Source of the DNA: a virus | IMG/VR virus record: IMGVR_UViG_3300047551_001661 | Span: 1 to 22,705 of that record | DNA: 22,705 nt | Reading direction: 5' to 3' (one strand) | The notes under the pieces: model-generated | What the model saw: the letters and a program-made list of their open reading frames with translations, nothing else | Told to the model about the DNA's origin: nothing | Database searches by the model: none | Translations under genes and position numbers: made by a program | Part shown: positions 1-7,465 of the stretch, in pieces | Position numbering within the stretch: the first letter of the stretch is position 1 | How the letters are laid out: the number at the start of each line of letters is the position of its first letter

Positions 1-1
1 G

Positions 2-577
2 GTATACAAAACATACCTGGCATTCAAGAATCATTTCACTAAACCAAACTACGATTACTTTCAATATTGCGGGAAGTCCAGGGCTTCCAAAGAATCGTTC
101 AACAAAAGAAAAGATCGTTACTTTTTTGAACGCATGTCTCGTCAGAAATCTGATGATGAGATCCGTCAATATTTCTTGGCTAATTTTGTAGAATGTGATG
201 ATCCTTCAAAACTATGGATCGGTGAAATTATTGAGTCAGGTGAAAAAAATTACGCAAACTGGTTAAAAAGATCGCAAAGCCTCTTTTATCTCTTCAAAAC
301 AGAGGCGGAAGTGTTTCTTCATAAAGATACTTTTGATTCATTGTTTGAAATCAAAGGTTCATCTCATCCAGAAATTCTCAAAAAGTATTTACAAAACGCG
401 GTATCTATAGAAACTCTCGTGATTATGGATATGATTCTTAATTTCTCAAAGAAATTTGATAAAAAACTATTGGATCCAGTGTGGGAATCCGTCAGTTTAC
501 GTGTCAAAAAATACAAGTCTTTCCTAAATATTGATAAGGAAAAGTATATTCAAACATTAAAGGAGATAGTGCTGTGA
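2..577 (+). CDS. gp59: gp59-like loader of the replicative helicase (5' end missing)
   Basis: The frame is open from base 2, so the gene starts upstream of the window; 191 residues are visible, while T4 gp59 is about 217. T4 gp59 binds forked DNA and gp32-coated ssDNA and loads the gp41 helicase. Recognition rests on two stretches that line up with T4 gp59 as I remember it: a basic NKRKDRYFF segment just before an internal Met at 134, and a C-terminal helical stretch with SIETLVIMDMILNF followed by VW and a KKYKSFLNID segment. The internal ATG at 134 lies inside conserved sequence and is not the true start. The stop overlaps the GTG of the next gene (GTGA), and gp32, its partner, lies 1.1 kb downstream. 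Identity is by homology recognition only. Confidence 0.88.
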   Translation, partial: VYKTYLAFKNHFTKPNYDYFQYCGKSRASKESFNKRKDRYFFERMSRQKSDDEIRQYFLANFVECDDPSKLWIGEIIESGEKNYANWLKRSQSLFYLFKTEAEVFLHKDTFDSLFEIKGSSHPEILKKYLQNAVSIETLVIMDMILNFSKKFDKKLLDPVWESVSLRVKKYKSFLNIDKEKYIQTLKEIVL

Positions 578-972
578 TTGAAGATTGTCAATCTAAAATG
601 CAAGAACTTGATCAAATTTTTACCATGATTAAAACTTTCTTGCTTTCTAATAATCCTAACCTTGAATTGAACGAATATTATATACCACTTGGAGATAAAA
701 CTTTTCTTCAACATCTTGTAGAAACTTTGACTAATCCAACAATAGATGAAAATCAAAGAGAAGAATACATAGGACACATAAAAAATTTCATAGAAAAAGC
801 AAAAAATTTGTATTCTATGGTTGAATCATTAGATAGTTTAGAATCACGCCAGATCAAATCAAGTATTAAAGATGGTGCTAAAGTTTTGGGATTTGCTGGA
901 AATGATTCTGAGTTATGTTCAGAGTTAGAGAATGCTATCAAACGTTTAGATAAAGAGGGAATTGCGCTGTGA
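574..972 (+). CDS. DUF1825-like protein, diverged copy
   Basis: This 132-residue acidic helical protein of unknown function starts at GTG 574, which overlaps the gp59 stop, with AGGAG about 8 bases upstream. Its second half resembles the next protein: a helix ending KAKNLYSMVESLDS, then a KDGAKVLGFAG segment and a final ELENAIKRLDK helix, matching KQKNLYFRLSLSDD, AAKFLGFDG and EMENTLTRLDK. The pair therefore looks like a duplication. DUF1825 is a small family I know from cyanobacteria and cyanophages, with no established function. This copy lacks the FF-x-SEIV start typical of the family, so its membership rests on resemblance to its neighbour. The stop overlaps the next GTG. Sitting between replication genes suggests early or middle expression. 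Confidence 0.75.
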   Translation: MIEDCQSKMQELDQIFTMIKTFLLSNNPNLELNEYYIPLGDKTFLQHLVETLTNPTIDENQREEYIGHIKNFIEKAKNLYSMVESLDSLESRQIKSSIKDGAKVLGFAGNDSELCSELENAIKRLDKEGIAL

Positions 973-1298
973 GTGGATTTTTTCAATCCGAGATCGTAAG
1001 GGAAGCCATCAAAGAGATGGGAGAACTTCAACAACAAATTATTCAAGACACCTTCAGAGCCCCTATTATGAGTAAGGAGGAAAAGAAGGAACATGTGGAA
1101 CTGATGAGAACTTTCCTTGAGAAACAGAAGAATCTTTACTTCCGTCTCTCTTTATCTGATGACCCAGAAGCACTTGAAATGAAAGAAAGAATCGAAGAAG
1201 CTGCTAAATTCCTGGGATTTGATGGAAAAAATGTTAACGAATTATTCTCAGAGATGGAAAACACTCTGACCCGTCTAGATAAAATTGCAGATATGTAA
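969..1298 (+). CDS. DUF1825-family protein
   Basis: This 109-residue protein starts at GTG 969, overlapping the previous stop by four bases. The N-terminus SGFFQSEIVREAIKEM matches the start of cyanobacterial DUF1825 proteins (GFFDSEIVQ...), followed by helices with EEKKEHVELMRTFLEKQKN and a C-terminal SEMENTLTRLDK segment. I know of no demonstrated function. Because the family is otherwise typical of cyanobacteria, it supports a cyanobacterial host and a host-derived origin. It is entirely predicted helix, with no signal peptide or membrane segment. It lies in the gp59-gp32 cluster with a paralogue immediately upstream, so a role in replication, recombination or early host takeover is possible but only inferred. 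Confidence 0.85.
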   Translation: MSGFFQSEIVREAIKEMGELQQQIIQDTFRAPIMSKEEKKEHVELMRTFLEKQKNLYFRLSLSDDPEALEMKERIEEAAKFLGFDGKNVNELFSEMENTLTRLDKIADM

Positions 1299-1299
1299 G

Positions 1300-1569
1300 A
1301 TGTCTTACCACTACAAAATCACCTCCTCATATTGCTACCACAATGGTGAGATTGTAGATATGTATTTCATCAATGGAATTCCTTTTACCTTTGATGACAT
1401 TCCATTAATTATGCAACAAGATCCTTATATTCAAGTAGAAGCTCAAAATAATTACGAATATACTTCTGAAGACATGTATCGTTGGTCTAATTATTTGATT
1501 GATGAAATGTGTCACCCACTTCTTTTTGAACTTCAAATTGAAAATCCCGAAGAACTTCCCAAAGACTAG
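1300..1569 (+). CDS. Small hypothetical protein
   Basis: I do not recognise this 89-residue protein. I place the start at ATG 1300 (MSYHYKITSS), one base after the previous stop; an in-frame TTG at 1285 would overlap the upstream gene and is less likely. No clear Shine-Dalgarno sequence is seen, so translation is probably coupled. The protein is acidic and rich in Tyr, with a beta-like N-terminal half (YKITSSYCYHNGEIVDMYFI) and a helical, acidic C-terminal half (EDMYRWSNYLIDEM). It has no membrane segment or recognisable motif. It ends just before the gp32 promoter and is probably the last gene of the gp59 transcript unless that transcript reads through. Confidence 0.7.
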   Translation: MSYHYKITSSYCYHNGEIVDMYFINGIPFTFDDIPLIMQQDPYIQVEAQNNYEYTSEDMYRWSNYLIDEMCHPLLFELQIENPEELPKD

Positions 1570-1572
1570 GGC

Positions 1573-1601
1573 TTGACAACCCTTCTACCCTGCGGTAAGA
1601 T
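1573..1601 (+). promoter_or_regulatory. Sigma70-type promoter for gp32
   Basis: TTGACA (1573-1578) and TAAGAT (1596-1601) are separated by exactly 17 bases, close to the bacterial housekeeping consensus, about 45 bases upstream of the gp32 start. The bases after the -10 box (AAAGTCGT) match those after the promoter at 20976 (AAGGTCGT). This suggests a dedicated early/middle promoter read by host polymerase. Confidence 0.85.
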
Positions 1602-1645
1602 AAAGTCGTCCCAAAGGCCAAATACACTCAATACGGAGAATACAA

Positions 1646-2569
1646 ATGTCTTTTGCTGATCTTAAGAAACAGTCTCGTGCTGGTTCACTGACTGAAAAAC
1701 TGATCAAACAAGTCGAAAAACTGAATAGTGGAGAAGGTGGTGCTGATGATCGTTTCTGGAAACCTGAAGTAGACAAAGCCGGAAATGGTTATGCAGTCAT
1801 CCGATTCCTCCCTGCACCCGAAGGATGTGAACTTCCTTGGGCCCAAGTTTGGAGTCATGCATTCCAAGGCCCTGGTGGTTGGTACATCGAAAACTCTCTG
1901 ACAACTCTGGGACAGAAAGATCCTGTGTCCGAACACAATCGTGTTCTGTGGAACTCTGGATCTGATCGTGATAAGGAGATTGCTCGGAAACAAAAACGCA
2001 AACTCTCCTACTACGCCAATATCTATGTGGTGAGTGATCCTGCACACCCTGAGAACGAGGGTCGTGTGTTCCTCTACAAGTTCGGTAAGAAGATCTACGA
2101 TAAGATTACCGAGGCGATGCAACCGCAGTTTGCAGATGAAGAAGCTGTCAATCCTTTTGACTTCTGGACTGGTGCTAACTTCAAACTGAAGATCCGCAAG
2201 GTTGAAGGTTACTGGAACTACGATAAGTCTGAGTTTGAGAAGCCTTCTGCTCTTCTGGATGATGATGACAAACTGGAACGCATCTACAAGAATCTGAACG
2301 ATCTGAATGAATTCAGTGCTGCATCAAACTTCAAGTCTTATGAAGAACTGAAGAAGCGTCTGGATTATGTCCTGGGTGCAAAAGCTCCCGCACGACAGGA
2401 TCCTGAGACTGTGGAAGAGGATGAACAGTGGGAAGCAGAACGCCGTGGTGAATCTGCCCCGAAGCGTTCCACTCCTTCCTTTGAGATTGCTCGTCCTGCA
2501 GTTCAGGAAGAAGATGATGAAGATGCAGATGATGCTCTGAGTTACTTCCAGAAACTCGCTGAGTCCTGA
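1646..2569 (+). CDS. gp32: gp32 single-stranded DNA-binding protein
   Basis: This 307-residue protein (T4 gp32 is 301) coats ssDNA during replication, recombination and repair and contacts gp59. The N-terminal basic region contains LKKQSRAGS, like the T4 cooperativity LAST motif. The OB core is clear: RFLPAP near 53, HAFQGPGGWYIEN around 71-83, and ENEGRVFLYKFGKKIYDKI around 126-144. The C-terminus is acidic (EEDDEDADDA), the usual protein-interaction tail. The three zinc-binding cysteines of T4 gp32 are absent: only His71 of the site remains, and the sole cysteine is Cys61, outside it. GGAG precedes the ATG. Codon use is rich in CTG and C-ending codons and nearly free of ATA and ACA, unlike the tail genes. 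It has its own promoter and a strong terminator. Confidence 0.97.
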   Translation: MSFADLKKQSRAGSLTEKLIKQVEKLNSGEGGADDRFWKPEVDKAGNGYAVIRFLPAPEGCELPWAQVWSHAFQGPGGWYIENSLTTLGQKDPVSEHNRVLWNSGSDRDKEIARKQKRKLSYYANIYVVSDPAHPENEGRVFLYKFGKKIYDKITEAMQPQFADEEAVNPFDFWTGANFKLKIRKVEGYWNYDKSEFEKPSALLDDDDKLERIYKNLNDLNEFSAASNFKSYEELKKRLDYVLGAKAPARQDPETVEEDEQWEAERRGESAPKRSTPSFEIARPAVQEEDDEDADDALSYFQKLAES

Positions 2570-2575
2570 TAAACT

Positions 2576-2603
2576 AAAAGGAGGGGTTAACCCCTCCTTT
2601 TTT
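2576..2603. terminator. Bidirectional palindromic terminator between gp32 and gp53
   Basis: AAAAGGAGGGG-TTAA-CCCCTCCTTTT is a perfect palindrome with an 11-base stem and a six-T run on the plus strand (four T on the minus strand). It lies 6 bases after the gp32 stop and directly against the gp53 stop at 2602-2604, so it should end both converging transcripts. Confidence 0.92.
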
Positions 2604-4950
2604 ATACTCCAGAAAGTTTTGGATTATAACTATTTTTTAAAGTGTCTGATATGTAATCAGTAGATTCTCTATTATATTTCATAGAATTCTTCAAATCAGT
2701 GATTATAACAGATAAGTATTCTGGTCTTAGAATTAAAATCTGTCTCTTATTCTCATTTAGTTTTAATTCATATTCATAATTTGATACTGGTCTTGAACAA
2801 TTTTTACCATCTATTTTAAGAATAGTATTAATTGTTGGGTCAAAATACTGTAAACCTTCTGTTATTTTTTCTTTCCACTCGGTCCCAGTCCATTTCCAAG
2901 TTTTATTATTTTGTGAATATGTTTCGTCAACGTCTACATTGACTAAATCTGAAGGAGGATCAATGTAGAAAAATGGGAAATTTACATAATTTTGACCACC
3001 ATCAATAATTTGTACAGTGGCTATTCCAGAATTATTATTCATAGAGTATTTGAATATTGCTTGTCTTGAAATAGGTGCAGATTCTATAGTTACTGTAGGT
3101 GCTTGAGTATATCCAAATCCAGAATTAGTAATATAAAGAGCAGTTACTATTCCTGAAGTAATACTTGCAATACCTGTTGCAGTTACCTGTGGATAAGGTG
3201 CAGATATTGTAATTGTTGGCGCTTGCGTATATCCGAATCCAGGATTTGTTATTAAAATATTAGATACAGAACTATTCGATATTGTAGATATTCCTGTTGC
3301 AACTGCCGTCATTTCATACTGATGAATTCTATTGGGATTTGTTGGACTATTTCCTGCAACAAAAACTTTTTGTCTATTTGAATCTACATAAACATCACAT
3401 GGTTGGGAGATCTTATCACCAACATAATAAGATAGTTTGTAGGTTCCTGTAGATACCTCCCAAGGAGTTGATAAATCAAATTCAAAAATAGCTTGAACAT
3501 CGGATCCAATAGCAAATAGTTTTGTTCCATTTTCAAAGAAACTAAATCCTAATAAATTATTATCTCCCGTAATAGTGTTAACATCTAATTGTCCTGTTAT
3601 AGATCCAGATCTTGTAGAAAGGTCCCAAGGAGTTGATAAATCATATTGTTTGATAATATCTGGAGTTGTCAAATCTAAAATATAAATTTTAGTTCCATCG
3701 GATTTTAATCTAACTCCACCTGGAGAATTTGTTCCCAGTTCGTGTATTTTTGATGCACTTAATAAGTTCCATGGTGTAGACAAATAATAAGTTACAATTT
3801 TATATGAACCTGACTGGCCGCCAGAAACAAACATGTAAATTCCGTCTGGACTTAACTCAACTCCGGTGGTATAAGTAAAATCAGCACTAACGTCCAATCC
3901 ATTTACTTGTGTTAGAGTGGAAACATTCCAAGGTGTAGATAAATTAAATTCTCTAATTCTATCTCCACTGAAAAGACTCGCTGTATAAACTTTTGCTCCA
4001 TCAGAACGAACATACATTCCTTCCAATCCATCTCCTGTTAGAATGGAAGAGTTTGACAAATAATAACCTTCCGAAAACACATCGGGCGGAAATTGAAATT
4101 GAACTGTTGGGGCAGTTAGACCATATCCTATTCCACCACTAAAAGATGTTATTCCAGATACTCTATTAAAAAATGAACCACTTCCCAATTCACATGTCGC
4201 TGAAGCTTGAACTGAAGTTGGAGGATCACTGAAAGTAACGATTGGATTATTATTATAGCCCTGACCACTAACTAATCCGACAAAAGAAGTTACTCTAAAG
4301 TCGGATGTTACACAACTTACGGAAGCATTGGAAGTTACTGGAGGAGAACTTAAAAAGACATCTGGTTTATTGTAATATCCTAAACCAGGTTCTGCAATAA
4401 AAACTGAAGCTATACTAAATCCAGCTCCAACCACAGGGAGTAAAACTGCCTGAGTTCCCGGAACTGTTATGGGTGGAAATGTTATTCCTGGGGGAGGACT
4501 CTCCAAACTTTGATATTCTGGAGCGTCATAAAATGCTTGATCGACTAATAATCCACCGGGTAAAACTTCTCTATTATAACTATCGTAAATCGCTATAGTT
4601 TCATAATGATGAACGTCATTAAATGCTTCTTCAGATCCATACTTATCAATCATGTATCTATAAAAAGAATCTAAATTTAAAGGCCATTCATCTTGCACAT
4701 TTAAAATATTATTTGTTAATAAAACTACCCAATCAAGTTCTGGATCTCCATAAACTTTTTCTGCAATTTGATCGGGTCTTTCATCTTCAGTTATCGAGTA
4801 GTATTGAAATGCAGTTGCAACTTGAGCAAAATCTTCTCTAATTTTTGCACGTTTGAATAAGTTTTTTACAATGACTACTTCATCGTTAGAAACTTCATTC
4901 TTCGTTCTATTATTAAATTGTATATTGGGTAGTTCTCTAAAGTATGACAT
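2602..4950 (-). CDS. gp53: gp53-like baseplate wedge protein with large nested insertions
   Basis: This 782-residue protein is about four times the length of T4 gp53 (196), the wedge subunit that helps join wedges around the hub. The N-terminal 130 residues carry the gp53 pattern: a helical lead, YYSITEDERPDQIAEKVYGD (LysM-like), then ELDWVVLLTNNI. The last 100 residues (LKIDGKNCSRPVSNYEYELK..., ILRPEYL) resemble a gp53 C-terminus. Between them are three G-x-G-Y units (about 189-276), five roughly 50-residue units with LSTPW at 337, 390, 438 and 493 (a probable beta-propeller, about 306-548), then three more G-x-G-Y-like units (571-655). The assembled wedge thus probably displays an extra domain. 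It follows gp48 after one base and is last in the minus-strand operon. Confidence 0.85.
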   Translation of the reverse strand: MSYFRELPNIQFNNRTKNEVSNDEVVIVKNLFKRAKIREDFAQVATAFQYYSITEDERPDQIAEKVYGDPELDWVVLLTNNILNVQDEWPLNLDSFYRYMIDKYGSEEAFNDVHHYETIAIYDSYNREVLPGGLLVDQAFYDAPEYQSLESPPPGITFPPITVPGTQAVLLPVVGAGFSIASVFIAEPGLGYYNKPDVFLSSPPVTSNASVSCVTSDFRVTSFVGLVSGQGYNNNPIVTFSDPPTSVQASATCELGSGSFFNRVSGITSFSGGIGYGLTAPTVQFQFPPDVFSEGYYLSNSSILTGDGLEGMYVRSDGAKVYTASLFSGDRIREFNLSTPWNVSTLTQVNGLDVSADFTYTTGVELSPDGIYMFVSGGQSGSYKIVTYYLSTPWNLLSASKIHELGTNSPGGVRLKSDGTKIYILDLTTPDIIKQYDLSTPWDLSTRSGSITGQLDVNTITGDNNLLGFSFFENGTKLFAIGSDVQAIFEFDLSTPWEVSTGTYKLSYYVGDKISQPCDVYVDSNRQKVFVAGNSPTNPNRIHQYEMTAVATGISTISNSSVSNILITNPGFGYTQAPTITISAPYPQVTATGIASITSGIVTALYITNSGFGYTQAPTVTIESAPISRQAIFKYSMNNNSGIATVQIIDGGQNYVNFPFFYIDPPSDLVNVDVDETYSQNNKTWKWTGTEWKEKITEGLQYFDPTINTILKIDGKNCSRPVSNYEYELKLNENKRQILILRPEYLSVIITDLKNSMKYNRESTDYISDTLKNSYNPKLSGV
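2956..3300 (-). repeat. Second G-x-G-Y repeat block in gp53
   Basis: Residues about 551-665 continue the same unit on the other side of the propeller: GFGYTQAPTITISAP, GFGYTQAPTVTIESAP and a degenerate GGQNYVNFPFFYIDPP. The first two are nearly identical, indicating recent duplication or strong constraint. Confidence 0.75.
3307..4035 (-). repeat. Five-unit beta-propeller-like repeat inside gp53
   Basis: Residues about 306-548 of gp53 repeat a pattern of the type G(V/M)xxxxDGxKxYxxxxxxxxIxxYxLSTPWxxST at 48-55 residue spacing. The LSTPW motif appears four times; the fifth unit ends at IHQYEM without it. Alternating beta pattern and D-G turns suggest propeller blades. Function unknown; surface binding is possible. 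Confidence 0.75.
4081..4413 (-). repeat. First G-x-G-Y repeat block in gp53
   Basis: Residues about 180-290 hold three units of roughly 40 residues, each with G-x-G-Y, a Pro a few residues on and a beta strand ending in PP (GLGYYNKPDVFLSSPP, GQGYNNNPIVTFSDPP, GIGYGLTAPTVQFQFPP). The same unit recurs after the propeller and in the gp5-like protein. Confidence 0.75.
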
Positions 4951-4951
4951 T

Positions 4952-6466
4952 TTAGTATCCTATTGATTCAGGATTAACTCGTTGTAAATCGGTTCTACTG
5001 GAGAAGATATTTGCATCTTGATAGTCAGTATCATAGATGGGCTCAAGTTCATTAAAGGTCATGCTCATAACGGTAGACACTGGTTGACCCGATTCATATG
5101 CGGCCCAAAATCCATCTGGAGTATAATCACATTGAAAACTTGATAGCGCACAGGTTTTAAATCTATTTACACCATCTATAAGTTGACCAGTTGCTCCATC
5201 TCTAGTATTTGTTTTATATTCCAACGTGAAAATATTTGGAGTTCCCAAGAAGAATGAAGCTTGTCCTGCTGCTCCACCTGTTGCTGTTATTTTTTTAGCG
5301 GCCATACTTTGTTTAAAGAATCTTATGATTCTTCTAATTCTAGAAGCTTCAGCTGGTTCTCTTGGACTTAGTTTATAAGTGAATGTAAATGTTCTGAGAG
5401 TTGGACCTTTAAATAACAATTCCATATTAGAATTAGGAATAATTCCTACTCCTCGTGCAAGAATAGATTCAGTTTCTACTCCATATCCGCCCATTTTTAA
5501 AAATCTTGACGCCAAAGAAGATCCGAGTATTGTACTTAGTTCAGCACTACCACCACCAGACCTGAATAAATCAGCAATTGATTTAATAAAAACTCCTTGT
5601 GAAGCGGATCCAGCTCCTGCAACAAGATTAGCAGCTCCACCGAGGGCAGCAGCTCCAGCATATCCTGGTATATCTCCCAATACAGCTGCTGTAGCTGCTG
5701 CGGAAAGATTATTCATTGAATCTGCATCCCAACCTACGTTGTTGGAATCTGCAACTTTATTGGGCATGGGAAGTATTACTAATCCAATTCTTTGTTGAAC
5801 ATTAAAATTGGATTGAGTTTGAAATCCAGTAGTTAATATGTTTCTAGTTTCTGTTAAACCTCCAAAAAGACTTGATCCTCTTGAAGATCTGTAACGATAT
5901 CCAGTTATTTGCAAAGTGTCCTGTTGTTCAATGTTCATATCCATGGGATACATCATTGTACCAGAAAATAACTGCGAATCATTACCAGCACCACCAAAAG
6001 CAGCTCCATTTGAAGAAAATTGATCAGCAAGTTGAGGTAAATTTGTAAGACCTTGTACTACTGTTCGGAAAGTATCTAATGCATTACCAGATCCATTATT
6101 TGAAGAGGATGGATTTTGAGCTGGAGTACTTGAAGTTTGTCCTGGAGGTTGATTGAAGTTTGATGGTTGAAACCATGGTGCTAATACTGCACCAGATGCT
6201 GTGCCGCCAGCTTGTCGATATGCAGTAAACGCAAGTTGTTGAATTTGACTATGATATGCACTTTGTTGTTGTTGAGTTAATCCTATTTGAGTGGCACTGG
6301 CATTCCATCTACCATCTTGATATATTGGAAGAGTTCCTGATGGAGCATTAGCTTGAATCAATCGACCTGATCCATTGGAAGGATCATATTGAACAATATA
6401 ATTTATTCCATTTTGGGTAAGGAATATATCATTAACTGTATTTGTTCTTACTGTTCTATATGTCAC
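4952..6466 (-). CDS. gp48: gp48-like baseplate tail-tube cap protein
   Basis: This 504-residue protein is larger than T4 gp48 (about 364), which caps the hub and nucleates the tail tube. The C-terminal half carries the tube/cap-like pattern: NMELLFKGPTLRTFTFTYKLSPRE around 347-370, a basic helix with RRIIRFFKQSM, then GTPNIFTLEYKTNTRDG and FKTCALSSFQCDYTPDG. The first 165 residues, rich in Gln, Ser and Asn with AYHSQIQQLAF and a proline-serine linker, have no T4 counterpart that I recognise. A central Ala/Gly-rich helical segment lies around 252-290. The start is GTG at 6466, directly after the upstream stop. gp54 of the opposite operon would be its assembly partner. Confidence 0.82.
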   Translation of the reverse strand: MTYRTVRTNTVNDIFLTQNGINYIVQYDPSNGSGRLIQANAPSGTLPIYQDGRWNASATQIGLTQQQQSAYHSQIQQLAFTAYRQAGGTASGAVLAPWFQPSNFNQPPGQTSSTPAQNPSSSNNGSGNALDTFRTVVQGLTNLPQLADQFSSNGAAFGGAGNDSQLFSGTMMYPMDMNIEQQDTLQITGYRYRSSRGSSLFGGLTETRNILTTGFQTQSNFNVQQRIGLVILPMPNKVADSNNVGWDADSMNNLSAAATAAVLGDIPGYAGAAALGGAANLVAGAGSASQGVFIKSIADLFRSGGGSAELSTILGSSLASRFLKMGGYGVETESILARGVGIIPNSNMELLFKGPTLRTFTFTYKLSPREPAEASRIRRIIRFFKQSMAAKKITATGGAAGQASFFLGTPNIFTLEYKTNTRDGATGQLIDGVNRFKTCALSSFQCDYTPDGFWAAYESGQPVSTVMSMTFNELEPIYDTDYQDANIFSSRTDLQRVNPESIGY

Positions 6467-6997
6467 TTAAGGTTTACTCCAGGCTCTGTGATTGGGAAAA
6501 GGTTGTCCCCTCATATCAACAAATTTTTCAGTTGGTAATAATGCAACGGAGGGCCAATCTTTTTCGGGAACTCTTAAAAATCCTCCAGCAACTCCAGAAA
6601 AAAAGTAACGATGAATAGTATTACGAGGTATACCTACGGTATCTGACTTATTTATTAGGCCTTTTGCGATTCCTTCACGATATTGTCTGTTAAGATAATG
6701 TAAATTAATTCCAATAAAATAGTTCTTACTATAATTAACCTCAGTAATATATGCAAGAGGTTGTCTATCAAAGAAACCAAGATCTTGTGTGCTTGCACCA
6801 TAAATGAAGAAATACATTCGTCCAACTTCAATACCACCAGTATCCTCAAGGTTGGTATCTGATTGATCAAGTTCTCCAAGATATTGTCTCAGTTGACCTG
6901 AGAACCAATCTCCGCTTCTATTCTTTTTTCCCGACTGTTTTAAAAGATCATACCCAAAACCTTTACCGTCAACATAAGGTTCATCTTTCCAGGTCAT
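6467..6997 (-). CDS. Conserved T4-like phage protein of unknown function, probably virion-associated
   Basis: This 176-residue protein contains VGRMYFFIYGAS near 58-69, followed by PLAYITEVNYSKNYFIGINLHYL. That layout (G-R-M-Y-F-F-x-Y, then a strand, G-x-N-L-H-Y-L) recurs in many large myoviruses, usually without a function. A basic central helix (LNRQYREGIAKGL) and a C-terminal FLRVPEKDWPSVALLPTEKF segment follow. The start ATG overlaps the gp4 stop (ATGA) and is preceded by a strong GGAGG. It sits between gp4 (head completion) and gp48 (tube cap), so a head-tail joining or baseplate role is plausible by position only. No signal peptide or membrane helix. Confidence 0.72.
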   Translation of the reverse strand: MTWKDEPYVDGKGFGYDLLKQSGKKNRSGDWFSGQLRQYLGELDQSDTNLEDTGGIEVGRMYFFIYGASTQDLGFFDRQPLAYITEVNYSKNYFIGINLHYLNRQYREGIAKGLINKSDTVGIPRNTIHRYFFSGVAGGFLRVPEKDWPSVALLPTEKFVDMRGQPFPNHRAWSKP

Positions 6998-7437
6998 ATT
7001 CCTAGATCCTCCTCAGTCATGATTCGGAATTCATAGTTATGATCTGCACAATATTCTCTTGCCGCTTCCCATTTTGCTTGATTTTTAACCCAAGTTTGTA
7101 CTTTATATGCCCATGCCTTTGTTCTTCTTTTAGGATTTTGTTCTGGCATTTCTACTTCCTTTTTGGGCTTAATTTCGATAATTACTGTTCGTGTATTTCC
7201 ATTCTTATCTTTATATTTCACAAAAAAATCTGGGAAGTATCTATGAACTTTATTGTCCAAAGGGTTTTTATATGGAATCCAAAATTCTTCAGATTGCCAC
7301 TGGTTCACATTTTCGTTTAAATCACAATATCTCATGAATTTTCTTTCCCACAAAGAACGATAGACAATGTTTGTGGGGTCGCCTTTATATTTTCTGGGGT
7401 TTTCCGGTCTGTATTTTCCCTTATAACTCATATACAT
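6994..7437 (-). CDS. gp4: gp4 (gp50) head completion protein, PD-(D/E)XK-like
   Basis: This 147-residue protein matches T4 gp4, which is needed to finish filled heads before tail joining. Seen motifs: GKYRPENPRKYKGDPTNIVY, then RSLWERKFMRYCD (Glu31), HRYFPDFFVKY with Asp70, and VIIEIKPK with Glu88-x-Lys90. The spacing resembles the PD-(D/E)XK nuclease core, also found in TnsA-like enzymes; that T4 gp4 has this fold is general knowledge, and activity is inferred. A second conserved block is TWVKNQAKWEAAREYC. The start at 7437 has AAGGAT eight bases upstream; a Met two codons later is less well spaced. It is the first gene of the minus operon, directly downstream of a late promoter. Confidence 0.92.
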   Translation of the reverse strand: MYMSYKGKYRPENPRKYKGDPTNIVYRSLWERKFMRYCDLNENVNQWQSEEFWIPYKNPLDNKVHRYFPDFFVKYKDKNGNTRTVIIEIKPKKEVEMPEQNPKRRTKAWAYKVQTWVKNQAKWEAAREYCADHNYEFRIMTEEDLGI

Positions 7438-7456
7438 ACTATAGATCCTTAAAAAA

Positions 7457-7464
7457 TATTTATA
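7457..7464 (-). promoter_or_regulatory. T4-type late promoter for gp4-gp48-gp53
   Basis: The minus strand reads a perfect TATAAATA followed by TTTTTTAAGGATC and the gp4 start 20 bases downstream. T4 late genes use this box with phage sigma gp55. It lies within the 28-base gap between divergent gp4 and gp54. Confidence 0.88.
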
Positions 7465-7465
7465 G

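Noticed and set aside
1571-1583. GGG...CCC dyad around the gp32 -35 box as an operator
   Set aside because: Only three to four pairs, unlike the seven-base dyad at the other promoter.
1685-2122. Minus-strand open frame opposite gp32
   Set aside because: Shadow of a confidently identified gene; no ribosome-binding site or family resemblance.
6649-6656. AATAAATA on the minus strand inside the gene before gp48
   Set aside because: It is internal to a coding region, about 180 bases from the gp48 start, with no supporting signal.
7431-7438. TATACATA as a plus-strand late promoter for gp54
   Set aside because: It has one mismatch in the core box and overlaps the gp4 start; kept only as something to test.
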